Shown in pieces: positions 30,003 to 38,316 of a stretch of DNA of 46,928 nt. A program made the position numbers and the translations under genes. The stretch covers positions 1-46,928 of the forward strand of contig JAEZAM010000126.1 in NCBI GenBank assembly GCA_023430465.1, read 5' to 3'. The notes below the pieces were generated by a model. The model did not search any database and had not been told where the DNA came from. It worked only from the letters and a program-made list of their open reading frames with translations. The number at the start of each line of letters is the position of its first letter. The first letter of the stretch is position 1. The stretch comes from Bacteroidota bacterium. GTDB taxonomy: Bacteria > Bacteroidota > Bacteroidia > Chitinophagales > Chitinophagaceae.

Positions 30003-30943
30003 TGATACGTCATTTATTGCCCTGCATCTTCCTCCTGGCAGGTTTGCAGTCGACCGCGCAACTCAAATGGGTGCCCGACACCACTGGTGGGGGCGGCATC
30101 GAAGTTTATAAAACAATCACACCACTTGATGGCAAGCCGAATATTGCCTGGTATGTGTCGGCGAGGCTGAAAGACAAACGACTCGTGTTTGATGTGGATA
30201 CAACCTTCGGGCGAAGAATGACACCGTCCGCGTTTTATGAAAAAAACGATCGGCCTGCCATCGTGGTGAATTGCAGTTTTTTCAGTTTTGCCACCCATCA
30301 GAATCTCAATGCGGTGATGAAGAATGGCCGGCAGGTGGGCTTCAATGTACATTCGATAGCCGCGAGAGGCAGGGATACGCTGACGTATCGCCACACGGCG
30401 GGTAGTGCGATAGGTATATCTAAGAAACGCAAGGCAGATGTCGCCTGGCTGTATACAGATTCGACAGAGAGATATCCGCTCGCCATACAGGAACCGATGC
30501 CTTTTTTCAGGGATTCATCAGCATTGTTCAGCCGCCGGCAATTCAAGTCCATGTATCCGGGGGCGAAGAAATGGAAGATGAAAACGGCAGTAGGAGGCGG
30601 ACCCGTACTGGTGCAGGATGGACAAGTAAGGGTGAGCAACGAAGAAGAGTGGAAGTTTCCCGGCAAAGCACTTCAGGACAAGCATCCCCGTACGGCTATG
30701 GGGTACACGGCTGATGGCAGGCTGATTATCCTCGTGGTAGAGGGTCGCAACCCCGGGGTGGCAGAGGGTGCTACTTTGGGACAGCTCGCCGGGATGCTGA
30801 AGGCGCTCGGTTGTACAGAGGCGCTAAACCTTGACGGGGGCGGAAGCAGTTGCCTTTTGGTGGACGGAAGAGAGACGATTCGGCCTTCCGACAAGGGAAA
30901 ACAACGTGAAATCCCTGCGGTATTTACGATTTATAGGAAATAA
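30002..30943 (+). CDS. secreted phosphodiester glycosidase (NAGPA-like)
   Basis: A 313-residue exported protein with signal peptide IRHLLPCIFLLAGLQSTAQ and a NAGPA domain (the human uncovering-enzyme family, also YoeB-like in bacteria), which hydrolyses sugar-1-phosphodiester links. Family marks are VVNCSFFSFATHQNLNAV near residue 85, AVGGGPVLVQDGQ near 195, the HPRTAMGYTADGRLIILVVEGRNPG strand pair and the strongly conserved EALNLDGGGSSCLLVDG. Its start codon overlaps the stop of the lectin gene, so both are made together. A role in trimming a phosphodiester-linked surface or environmental glycan bound by the lectin is an inference from this coupling. Confidence 0.9.
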   Translation: MIRHLLPCIFLLAGLQSTAQLKWVPDTTGGGGIEVYKTITPLDGKPNIAWYVSARLKDKRLVFDVDTTFGRRMTPSAFYEKNDRPAIVVNCSFFSFATHQNLNAVMKNGRQVGFNVHSIAARGRDTLTYRHTAGSAIGISKKRKADVAWLYTDSTERYPLAIQEPMPFFRDSSALFSRRQFKSMYPGAKKWKMKTAVGGGPVLVQDGQVRVSNEEEWKFPGKALQDKHPRTAMGYTADGRLIILVVEGRNPGVAEGATLGQLAGMLKALGCTEALNLDGGGSSCLLVDGRETIRPSDKGKQREIPAVFTIYRK

Positions 30944-30992
30944 ACACTTAAAAAACAAAAAAACCTTTTTAATGGTCGTTTTTATATTTTTT

Positions 30993-31008
30993 TTGGCACA
31001 ATTTTGAC
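30993..31008 (+). promoter_or_regulatory. sigma-54-like element upstream of the small peptide gene (imperfect)
   Basis: TTGGCAC followed by AATT and TTGAC resembles a -24/-12 promoter (TGGCAC-N5-TTGC). The -24 half is perfect, but the spacing is one base short (GG-N9-GA) and the -12 GC is GA. It lies 22 bases before the ATG. No TAnnTTTG box is seen here. Confidence 0.25.
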
Positions 31009-31030
31009 TTGAAAATCTAAAATTCATACC

Positions 31031-31213
31031 ATGAAAAGGCTCGCTTACCCTCTAATGCTTGTGTTTTTTTCCTTGCTGGCTGCGGCGATCTTTACCGCAG
31101 TAACCGCTACCACACTGGCTTCTTATGCAAAAACCGAAAACGGAACAGGTGAAACAGCCAACACTAAATCCAACTCAACCTCAACGGTTGCCGTGGTTTT
31201 AGCTGGTAAATAA
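31031..31213 (+). CDS. 60-residue membrane or exported peptide, unknown
   Basis: A short gene encoding a basic N-terminus (MKR), one hydrophobic segment (about residues 6-30, LAYPLMLVFFSLLAAAIFTA) and a polar tail rich in Thr, Asn and Ser (TENGTGETANTKSNSTST) ending in VAVVLAGK. It may be a single-pass membrane peptide or a small secreted protein cleaved after the hydrophobic stretch. Codon use and isolation between two larger genes, with its own upstream AT-rich region and a strong terminator behind it, support it being real. No homologous family was recognised. Confidence 0.6.
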   Translation: MKRLAYPLMLVFFSLLAAAIFTAVTATTLASYAKTENGTGETANTKSNSTSTVAVVLAGK

Positions 31214-31318
31214 ACCGCTCAGTTTTAAGCGTTTCGACGGAATAAATTCTACACGAAACTGCTTCAGATACCGCCAGTTGAAGATCGAAATTGACCAGGC
31301 TCAAGATTAAAAAAATTA

Positions 31319-31353
31319 AGGCCGTCCTGCGAAAGCAGCGACGGCCTTTTTTT
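31319..31353. terminator. bidirectional terminator between the small peptide gene and the ROK gene
   Basis: AGGCCGTC pairs with GACGGCCT (8 bp) around an inner CTGC/GCAG stem capped by a GAAA tetraloop. Seven T follow on the plus strand, and the minus strand reads a T-rich tract (AATTTTTTT) as well, so it can end transcription from both convergent genes. Confidence 0.88.
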
Positions 31354-31370
31354 AATGGTTTTTTCGGGGG

Positions 31371-32345
31371 TTATTTCATCTCCCAGACCAGTGCGCTGGC
31401 GCCCAGGATAGCTGCGTCTGATTCGCGGAGATGACTGATAAGTATCTTGACCTTATTCTGGAACACCTGTATCAGGTTGGCCTCCATATGTTCGCGGGTT
31501 GGTTTTAGCAGCAGGTCGCCAGCTTTGGTAAGGCCGCCGAACAGGACAATCGCTTCGGGGCTGGAGAACATCACGGCATTGGCCAGAGCCAGGCCCAAAA
31601 TCCGTCCTGTGTAATCATACACATGCCGGGCAAGTCCGTCTCCCTGTATGGCTGCTTCATATACCTTTTTGGAATCCATTTCATCGACCGGGATATCCCG
31701 TAATGTACTGGGTTCGTCTGTTCTTTCAATCAGCTCCAGTGCTGTGTAGCGGACTCCTGTAGCGGAAGCGTAGCTTTCGAGGGAACCTTTTTTGCCGGTG
31801 CCATTGTGCAGCCTTCCATCGGGAATGATAATGGTATGCCCGAGTTCGCCGGCAAAACCGTCATGGCCATAGATCAACTGACCGTTGGCTACGATGCCGC
31901 TACCGACGCCTGTACCCAGGGTGATCATGATAAAATCTTTCATGCCCTTGGCCGCGCCATACATCATTTCACCGATCGCAGCCGCGTTGGCATCATTGGT
32001 AAGCGTGACCGGAAGTCGGAATTTATTTTCAATCAGCTTGGCGAGCGGGATTATGCCCTTCCAGGGTAGATTGGGAGCATACTCAATGGTACCCGTGTAG
32101 TAATTGCCGTTTGGCGCGCCAACACCGATGCCTTTCATCCGGCCGATGCCGCCGGCTTTTTCTATCAATGCAGAAAGCACCGTGTATAATTCGTCAATGA
32201 ATGTTCCGACCTCCTCATGTCCTTTGGTGGACATTTCACCGGAAAAGAGCACATTTCCATCCCGGTCAACTATTCCAAACTTTGTTCCTGTACCGCCGAT
32301 ATCGATTCCAATGGCGAGTGCCTGCCTGGCAACTGATTTAGACAT
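31371..32345 (-). CDS. ROK-family sugar kinase without the zinc motif
   Basis: A 324-residue ATP-dependent sugar kinase, most likely glucokinase. The phosphate-binding loop is AIGIDIGGTGTKFGIVD; the catalytic aspartate is in LTNDANAAAIGE; the ROK glycine segment is ITLGTGVGSGIV, and GELGH supplies the sugar- and usually zinc-binding histidine. The usual CxCGxxGCxE zinc motif is replaced by LHNGTGKKGSLESYAS, with no cysteine at all. It follows the GluP-type permease on the minus strand with a hairpin between them, which supports a role in phosphorylating glucose or galactose entering by that permease. Substrate not proven. Confidence 0.9.
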   Translation of the reverse strand: MSKSVARQALAIGIDIGGTGTKFGIVDRDGNVLFSGEMSTKGHEEVGTFIDELYTVLSALIEKAGGIGRMKGIGVGAPNGNYYTGTIEYAPNLPWKGIIPLAKLIENKFRLPVTLTNDANAAAIGEMMYGAAKGMKDFIMITLGTGVGSGIVANGQLIYGHDGFAGELGHTIIIPDGRLHNGTGKKGSLESYASATGVRYTALELIERTDEPSTLRDIPVDEMDSKKVYEAAIQGDGLARHVYDYTGRILGLALANAVMFSSPEAIVLFGGLTKAGDLLLKPTREHMEANLIQVFQNKVKILISHLRESDAAILGASALVWEMK

Positions 32346-32369
32346 CTTTTCTATACTTTTTTTAAAATA

Positions 32370-32398
32370 AACCCCGTTGCTGCGAGAGTAACGGGGTT
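32370..32398 (-). terminator. terminator or attenuator between permease and ROK kinase
   Basis: AACCCCGTT and AACGGGGTT form a perfect 9-bp stem; on the minus strand it is followed by TATTTT. It lies 26 bases past the permease stop and 24 bases before the kinase start, so it may reduce rather than abolish read-through. Confidence 0.75.
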
Positions 32399-32424
32399 AA
32401 AGATACGAGGTAATAAAATGATTC

Positions 32425-33900
32425 CTAGTGTCCCGGTACAGTTGACTCAGTATCGTAGTCGATGCCCTGTGCTTTGAGAATGCCTTTTACCTTCCAGGCA
32501 TAAAAAGCCAGGTAAGCAAAACAGGCAACACCAACAAGGTATGACCATTGAATACCGAGGGCGTCCGGCGCAGAAAGCAAGCCCTGCAGGACGCTGATGA
32601 CGCCACCACCCATGATCATCATGATGAGGAGGCTCGCGCCTTCATTGGTATGACGGCCAAGTCCTGCAATGGCCAGCGTAAAGATACACGGCCATAATGT
32701 TGAACAAAACAGGCCGACACTGATAAATGCATAGACACTCACCATGCCATCTGCCAGGATACCGATCATCAGTGCCGTGATGCCCAAGAGACTGAAGATC
32801 AGCAATTGTCTCGCCGGGTTTCCTTTACTAAGCAGGTCACCTATGATGATAACTACGATGATGGCAGCATAAATGTAAAATGGAGTAACGTCATGATTGG
32901 CGATCCGGTTGACTATAATGAAAACAAGGAACGCGATGTAGGGCATGAAGAACCGGAGTATCTGCTTCGCACCTTTGGAAATGTCAAACGCACCCACAGA
33001 AGCTGTCCATCTGCCTATCATAAGGCTTGCCCAGTAAAGTGAAACAAACGGTGCAACTTTATCGGTTGGCGTACCCAGGTGTTCTTTCATAAACTCAGGA
33101 AGATTGGCAGCCGTGCTTACTTCCACACCAACATATACAAAGATCCCAAGCATACCCATTGCAAGCTGGGGATACTTGAAGGGGCTTTTGCGATCGCCAA
33201 GACGTGGTGTAGCTACCTTGTTTGCATTGGGCACATCATCCGCGATCACGTCCGTCGGCTCAGATGCAATTTTATTTGGAACAGATGAAAACTTGAAGAT
33301 CACGGCAACCACAACGAAAGCCAGGCCGAGGATCAGGTAAGGCGTCTTGATGCTCTGGATATCCGCTACACCTGTAGCACCGGCGGCAACCGTACCAAAA
33401 ATGGCAAAACTCACCAGCAACGGTCCAATGGTGGTACCGAAATTATTGACACCGCCAGCCATGCTTAAACGCTGTGCGCCTGACTTGGGGTCACCCATAA
33501 TGATAGCCAGCGGGTTGGCCGCAGTTTGCTGCAGGGAAAAACCCAGGCCCACAACAAAAAGCCCGCTGATGAATAAAGGAAAGGATGCCTGCTCGGCTGC
33601 GGGGTAAAACAACAAGGTACCCAATGCTGAAATGATCAGGCCAAGCGCAATACCGTTCTTATAACCAATGCGATTCAATATATCACCACCGCGTGCCTTG
33701 CTCAAAAGGAAATAGATCACTGAACCAACCGTATATGCGACATAGAACGCGAACGATACCCACTGGCTTTGCGCCTGGGTGAGATGCAGATTCTCCTTGA
33801 ATACAGGAATCAGGATGTCATTACTGGCCGCGACAAAACCCCAGAAAAAGAAAACGATGATCAATGTTCCGAACTGGGACCATTTAGTTTGTTGATTCAT
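32425..33900 (-). CDS. GluP/FucP-type sugar:H+ symporter (MFS)
   Basis: An inner-membrane major facilitator protein of 491 residues with about twelve hydrophobic helices. It has the fucose/glucose-galactose permease pattern: the start of helix 1 (FFFWGFVAASNDILIPVFKE), the helix-4 motif GLGFSLQQTAANPLAIIMG with the paired asparagine, RLSMAGGVNNFGTTIGP in helix 5, and TNEGASLLIMMIMGGGVIS in helix 10. These are hallmarks of Bacteroidota GluP. The loop between helices 6 and 7 is long and polar. It is divergent from glgA across a 137-base AT-rich gap and is followed by the ROK kinase, forming an uptake-and-phosphorylation pair. Confidence 0.92.
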   Translation of the reverse strand: MNQQTKWSQFGTLIIVFFFWGFVAASNDILIPVFKENLHLTQAQSQWVSFAFYVAYTVGSVIYFLLSKARGGDILNRIGYKNGIALGLIISALGTLLFYPAAEQASFPLFISGLFVVGLGFSLQQTAANPLAIIMGDPKSGAQRLSMAGGVNNFGTTIGPLLVSFAIFGTVAAGATGVADIQSIKTPYLILGLAFVVVAVIFKFSSVPNKIASEPTDVIADDVPNANKVATPRLGDRKSPFKYPQLAMGMLGIFVYVGVEVSTAANLPEFMKEHLGTPTDKVAPFVSLYWASLMIGRWTASVGAFDISKGAKQILRFFMPYIAFLVFIIVNRIANHDVTPFYIYAAIIVVIIIGDLLSKGNPARQLLIFSLLGITALMIGILADGMVSVYAFISVGLFCSTLWPCIFTLAIAGLGRHTNEGASLLIMMIMGGGVISVLQGLLSAPDALGIQWSYLVGVACFAYLAFYAWKVKGILKAQGIDYDTESTVPGH

Positions 33901-34008
33901 TGCAATCGTATGGTTTTAATTGATTGAGCTTTGAAAATAAACAGAAATCAGTTAGCGAAAAATTTTTAATTATAACAGTCAGTCAATCGAAAAAACAACT
34001 TAATTTGA

Positions 34009-34020
34009 AAACAATTGTTT
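34009..34020. promoter_or_regulatory. perfect 12-bp palindrome upstream of glgA
   Basis: AAACAATTGTTT is a perfect palindrome centred 24 bases before the glgA ATG, in the divergent gap shared with the sugar permease. Position and symmetry fit a dimeric repressor or activator site; no regulator gene is adjacent to name. Confidence 0.4.
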
Positions 34021-34037
34021 CAGTATAAATTGATTAG

Positions 34038-35465
34038 ATGGAAATAGTACACGTTGCTGCGGAATGTTATCCTGTCGCGAAAGCAGGCGGGCTGGGAGAT
34101 GTCGTCGGCGCGTTACCAAAGTACCAGACTGAACTGGGTCATGTTGCCAAAGTGGTGATGCCCATGTACCGCACTAAATTTCTCTATAACCATCAATGGG
34201 AACTGGTGCACGAAGGCGGCCAACAGGTCGGCTCGCACTGGTTTCATTACAGTGTTATCCGCGAAAAGACCAACAAGCTCGGCTTTGATCTCTACCTTGT
34301 TGATATCAATGGACTCCTGGATCGTGAAAAGATCTACGGATATGATGACGACAACGAACGTTTCGTCGCATTCCAGATCGCTGTCTGCGACTGGCTCAGC
34401 AAATGGCAGCATAAACCCGACGTGGTGCACTGCCATGATCATCATACCGGTCTCATCCCGTTCATGATGAAGCACTGTTATGCTTTCCGTGACAGCCTCT
34501 CCTCCGTTCCTTCCGTTTTCACAGTTCACAACGGACAATACCAGGGCTGGATAGGATGGGACCAGTATTACCTTATACCCGCTTATGATAGCTGGAACTG
34601 GGGATTACTCGACTGGAACAACACCATCAACCCCATGGCCTCCGCCGTGCGCTGCGCCTGGAAGGTGACCACGGTTAGTCACAGCTACCTCGACGAACTC
34701 AAATACTCCGCCAACGGGCTTGAAAACCTGTTTGAATACGAGAAAGGGAAAAGCCTGGGCATATTAAACGGTATCGATACGGAGGTCTGGGATCCGCAGA
34801 CGGACAGTTTCCTGGCAAAGAACTACGACCAGGAACTGGTAGATAAAGGCAAGCGAAAGAATAAAAAAGAAATCTGCGGGCAGTTTGGATTGGATCCGGA
34901 CAAACCACTGATAGCCTTCATTGGAAGGCTGGTGGGAGAGAAGGCGGCAGACCTGCTGCCCGATGCGATCAGCCAGTCGATCTATCATCACCATGGCAAG
35001 GCAAATTTCCTTGTATTAGGGTCAGGCGAGCCACACCTGGAGGAACAATTGGACCACATGAAACACCAGTTTGGCGGTTATTACAATTCCTATATCGGCT
35101 ACAGCGAACCACTCAGTCACATGATCTATGCCGGCTCGGATTTTCTCCTCATGCCCAGCCGTGTTGAGCCCTGTGGCCTTAACCAGATGTACGCACTCCG
35201 GTATGGAACGGTGCCGATGGTGCGAAGCGTGGGCGGATTGAAGGACACCATCCGCGATTTCGGAGATTGGCAGGGGTTTGGTATTAGGTTCGACCAGTCG
35301 TCCGTCGGGGATATCACGTACTCGGTGGGTAGAGCGATAGATCTTTATTCAAACAAGCCCGACCTGTATCAATGGATGCGCGGCCATATGATGACCATCG
35401 ATCATTCCTGGGATTCCTCCGCCCAGCAGTACATCGACATCTACCAGTCATTGAAGCCTGCATAA
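34038..35465 (+). CDS. glgA: glycogen synthase (ADP-glucose, GT5)
   Basis: Transfers glucose from ADP-glucose to the non-reducing end of alpha-1,4-glucan in the cytoplasm. The N-terminal ADP-glucose-binding loop reads VAKAGGLGDVVGALPK with the conserved K-x-G-G-L. Later features are VVHCHDHHTGLIPF, SVFTVHNGQYQGW, ILNGIDTEVWDP, the second-domain start IAFIGRLVGEKAADLL and the catalytic ELLM-like motif LMPSRVEPCGLNQMYALRYGTVP with the E/C/G/L/Q residues of GT5. Its 475 residues match the family. glgC follows 78 bases downstream and is probably cotranscribed. The upstream gap is divergent and contains a palindrome that may be an operator. Confidence 0.96.
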   Translation: MEIVHVAAECYPVAKAGGLGDVVGALPKYQTELGHVAKVVMPMYRTKFLYNHQWELVHEGGQQVGSHWFHYSVIREKTNKLGFDLYLVDINGLLDREKIYGYDDDNERFVAFQIAVCDWLSKWQHKPDVVHCHDHHTGLIPFMMKHCYAFRDSLSSVPSVFTVHNGQYQGWIGWDQYYLIPAYDSWNWGLLDWNNTINPMASAVRCAWKVTTVSHSYLDELKYSANGLENLFEYEKGKSLGILNGIDTEVWDPQTDSFLAKNYDQELVDKGKRKNKKEICGQFGLDPDKPLIAFIGRLVGEKAADLLPDAISQSIYHHHGKANFLVLGSGEPHLEEQLDHMKHQFGGYYNSYIGYSEPLSHMIYAGSDFLLMPSRVEPCGLNQMYALRYGTVPMVRSVGGLKDTIRDFGDWQGFGIRFDQSSVGDITYSVGRAIDLYSNKPDLYQWMRGHMMTIDHSWDSSAQQYIDIYQSLKPA

Positions 35466-35543
35466 ATTTTCAGCGAGCGGAATGTTGGATGAAGATTCTG
35501 ACTTAACTTATCACCCAAATACAAGTTCTATAAAAGTCTGTTT

Positions 35544-36824
35544 ATGTCTATATCCAAAGAAATATTAAGTGTCATTCTCGGCGGTGGTGCAGGTTCCCGT
35601 TTGTATCCGTTGACGGCCAGCCGTTCCAAGCCCGCCGTTCCTATTGCGGGCAAATACAGGCTGGTGGATATTCCCATCTCCAACTGTATGAACTCCGGCA
35701 TCAACCGGATGTTTGTATTGACCCAATTCAATTCCGCATCGCTCAACCGGCACATCAAGAACACCTATCACTTCAGCGCATTCTCCTCGGCGTTTGTGGA
35801 TATACTCGCAGCGGAGCAAACTCCTGATAACCCTACCTGGTACCAGGGTACCGCAGATGCCGTACGACAAAGCCTCCGGCACATCGCACCATTTGAGAGC
35901 GATTACGTACTGATCCTTTCCGGCGACCAGCTCTACCAGATGGATTTCCAGGAAATGATCGATAACCATAAGAAATGTGGTGCCGATATTTCCATCGCTA
36001 CGATCCCGGTGGGTGACCGCGAGGCACCAGAATTTGGCATTTTGAAAAAAGATGACAGCGGATTCATCACCTCCTTCATCGAAAAGCCAAAGAAAGATGT
36101 GCTGCCGGAATGGACATCGGACACAGGCGATGAGATGAAAGCGGCAGGGCGCCACTATCTCGCATCGATGGGTATCTACATTTTCAATCGCGACCTGCTG
36201 TTCGATTACCTGCAGAACGATTATCTCGAGGCAACCGACTTTGGTAAGGAGATCATACCGCAGTCGATCAATAAATGTAAAGTGGTGAGCTACCAGTATG
36301 ACGGTTACTGGACAGACATCGGTAATATCTACTCCTTTTTTGAAGCAAACCTTGGTCTGACAGCCGATCTGCCCGACTTCAACCTGTTTGACAACAGCAA
36401 CGCGATCTATACCCGCGCGCGGATGTTACCACCGGCTAAGGTCAGCGGCACTACACTGGAGAAAACTGTCATCGCCGAAGGCTCGATCATCAATGCATCA
36501 CGCATGGAACAATGCGTAGTTGGTATCCGTGCCCGCATCGGCCATGGATCCACCATAGTCAGTACCTACCTGATGGGGAATGATTATTACGAAACCCTGC
36601 AGGACATCGAAGACGACCGCGAGAAGGGAATTCCCTTGCTGGGTATCGGCAATCGCTGCTATATCCGCAATGCCATTCTTGACAAGAACTGCCGTATTGG
36701 TGATGACGTCCGGATCAATGGCGGTTCACACCTCGAGAATACGGATCAGCCCCTCTACACGATCAAAGATGGAATAGTGGTGGTCAAAAAAGGAGCGATC
36801 ATTCCCAATGGCTTCGTGATCTGA
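35544..36824 (+). CDS. glgC: glucose-1-phosphate adenylyltransferase
   Basis: Makes ADP-glucose from ATP and glucose-1-phosphate, the committed step of glycogen synthesis. The N-terminal nucleotidyltransferase motif is ILGGGAGSRLYPLTASRSKPAVP; the metal-site aspartate is in LILSGDQLYQMD; and the glucose-1-P-binding segment FIEKPKK is present. The C-terminal left-handed beta-helix (GIRARIGHGSTIVSTYLMGNDYYE, IRNAILDKNCRIGDDVRING) completes the fold. At 426 residues it is the normal bacterial and plant-like length. It ends the glgA-glgC pair and is closed by a strong terminator. Confidence 0.97.
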   Translation: MSISKEILSVILGGGAGSRLYPLTASRSKPAVPIAGKYRLVDIPISNCMNSGINRMFVLTQFNSASLNRHIKNTYHFSAFSSAFVDILAAEQTPDNPTWYQGTADAVRQSLRHIAPFESDYVLILSGDQLYQMDFQEMIDNHKKCGADISIATIPVGDREAPEFGILKKDDSGFITSFIEKPKKDVLPEWTSDTGDEMKAAGRHYLASMGIYIFNRDLLFDYLQNDYLEATDFGKEIIPQSINKCKVVSYQYDGYWTDIGNIYSFFEANLGLTADLPDFNLFDNSNAIYTRARMLPPAKVSGTTLEKTVIAEGSIINASRMEQCVVGIRARIGHGSTIVSTYLMGNDYYETLQDIEDDREKGIPLLGIGNRCYIRNAILDKNCRIGDDVRINGGSHLENTDQPLYTIKDGIVVVKKGAIIPNGFVI

Positions 36825-36835
36825 TCAATACATTC

Positions 36836-36863
36836 AAATGCCGCCGCCGGGCGGCATTTTTTT
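36836..36863 (+). terminator. intrinsic terminator of glgAC
   Basis: AAATGCCGCC and GGCGGCATTT pair perfectly over 10 bp with a four-base GCCG loop, followed by a seven-T tract. It starts 12 bases after the glgC stop and separates glgAC from the transporter-amylase pair. Confidence 0.92.
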
Positions 36864-36934
36864 AACAGTTTCCAATATGTGTACTTCTTACATATTATAA
36901 GTATCTTTCCCCCGCTAATCAACAACGAATTGCT

Positions 36935-38311
36935 ATGGCCACCTCTTCTTTCATCCGTGACAAGGATGATCTTATTCCCAAGCCCAATCTCAGCTTCTGG
37001 CAGATATTCAACATGAGCTTTGGGTTTCTCGGTATCCAGATGGGCTTTGCCTTACAAAACTCAAATGCGAGTGGTATACTCCGTAACTACGGAGCCGACT
37101 TGCATCAGCTTTCCTGGTTCTGGCTTGCCGCTCCACTGGTCGGCCTGATCGTGCAGCCACTGGTAGGTTATTACAGTGATAAAACATGGAACAGGCTTGG
37201 CCGTCGGCGGCCGTTCTTTCTTGCAGGGGCCATCCTTTCGTGCACGGCACTTTGCCTGATGCCAAACGCAAACATTCTCGGAGACATTGCACCGTTGATG
37301 ATCATCGGTGCAGGATTTCTCATGATCATGGATGCCTGTTTCAACCTGGCGATGGAACCATTTCGTGCGCTTGTTGCCGATAACCTGCCCGATTCCCAGC
37401 GAACGCAGGGTTTTTCCATCCAGACTGCATTGATCGGGGTGGGAGCCGTGGTCGGATCATTTCTTCCACAGGTCCTCAATAGCTGGTTTGGAGTGGACAA
37501 AGATGCACCTGAAGGCATCGTTGCGGACAATGTAAAATATTCGTTTTATCTCGGCGCTGCAGTTTTCATCATCAGCATCATCTGGACAGTAATAAAGACA
37601 AAAGAATATCCGCCTGCTGATTATGAAAAATACCATGGCAAGGCAGAGCCTACGAAGAATGTCTTCTCTGCGATCTTTACAGATCTCGCTAAGATGCCCC
37701 GTACCATGAAACAGTTAGGGTTGGTACAGTTCTTCAGTTGGTTTGCTTTATTTGGCATGTGGGTCTACACAACAGATTCCATTGCCACGCATATCTTTGA
37801 CCTGCCCGTTTCGGATAACTCGTCGCCGCGTTATCGCGAGGCTCAGCAATGGACGGGCGTGATATTCGGTGTGTACAACGCGGTGTCTGCTGTGTACGCG
37901 CTTTGCCTGCCATCCATTGCCGCCAGGCTTGGCCGGAAGAACACGCATGCCCTGTCACTGATCATCGGAGGAGTGGGGCTTATCTCTTTCTTTTTTGCAC
38001 CGAATAAAGAATTCCTGTTGTTCTCAATGGCCTGCGTTGGTATTGCCTGGGCAAGTATTCTGGCCATGCCCTACGTGATCCTCTCCAGTTCGATCCCTGC
38101 CGGCAAAATGGGGATCTACATGGGTATCTTCAATTTCTTTATCACGCTTCCGCAAATATTGAACGGTATCGTCGGTGGCCCGCTGGTACGTGATGTGTAT
38201 GGCAATCAGCCTATCTATGCCATTATGCTTTCGGGAATCTTTATGTTATGTGCGGCGGTCAGCGTCATCTATGTGTACGATCCCGCATCGATCAAAATCA
38301 AGAACAAATAA
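36935..38311 (+). CDS. SLC45-like disaccharide (maltose) transporter, MFS
   Basis: A 458-residue inner-membrane carrier with about twelve helices, resembling the eukaryotic SLC45/sucrose-H+ symporters and their Bacteroidota maltose counterparts. Marks are the N-terminal FGFLGIQMGFALQNSNASGILRNYGAD (split across helix 1), the cytoplasmic loop GYYSDKTWNRLGRRRPFFLAG with the RxGRRRP motif, and DACFNLAMEPFRALVADNLP in helix 4. The exported GH13 enzyme begins 5 bases after its stop, so the two are coupled, which points to maltose or short maltodextrin as substrate. The name MalA-like would be guesswork, so no symbol is given. A near-consensus TATCTTTC box lies just upstream. Confidence 0.9.
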   Translation: MATSSFIRDKDDLIPKPNLSFWQIFNMSFGFLGIQMGFALQNSNASGILRNYGADLHQLSWFWLAAPLVGLIVQPLVGYYSDKTWNRLGRRRPFFLAGAILSCTALCLMPNANILGDIAPLMIIGAGFLMIMDACFNLAMEPFRALVADNLPDSQRTQGFSIQTALIGVGAVVGSFLPQVLNSWFGVDKDAPEGIVADNVKYSFYLGAAVFIISIIWTVIKTKEYPPADYEKYHGKAEPTKNVFSAIFTDLAKMPRTMKQLGLVQFFSWFALFGMWVYTTDSIATHIFDLPVSDNSSPRYREAQQWTGVIFGVYNAVSAVYALCLPSIAARLGRKNTHALSLIIGGVGLISFFFAPNKEFLLFSMACVGIAWASILAMPYVILSSSIPAGKMGIYMGIFNFFITLPQILNGIVGGPLVRDVYGNQPIYAIMLSGIFMLCAAVSVIYVYDPASIKIKNK

Positions 38312-38316
38312 TTACC

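Noticed and set aside
30993..31008. Firm sigma-54 promoter
   Set aside because: Only the -24 half is perfect; spacing is GG-N9-GA instead of GG-N10-GC, so it is kept as a weak candidate only.
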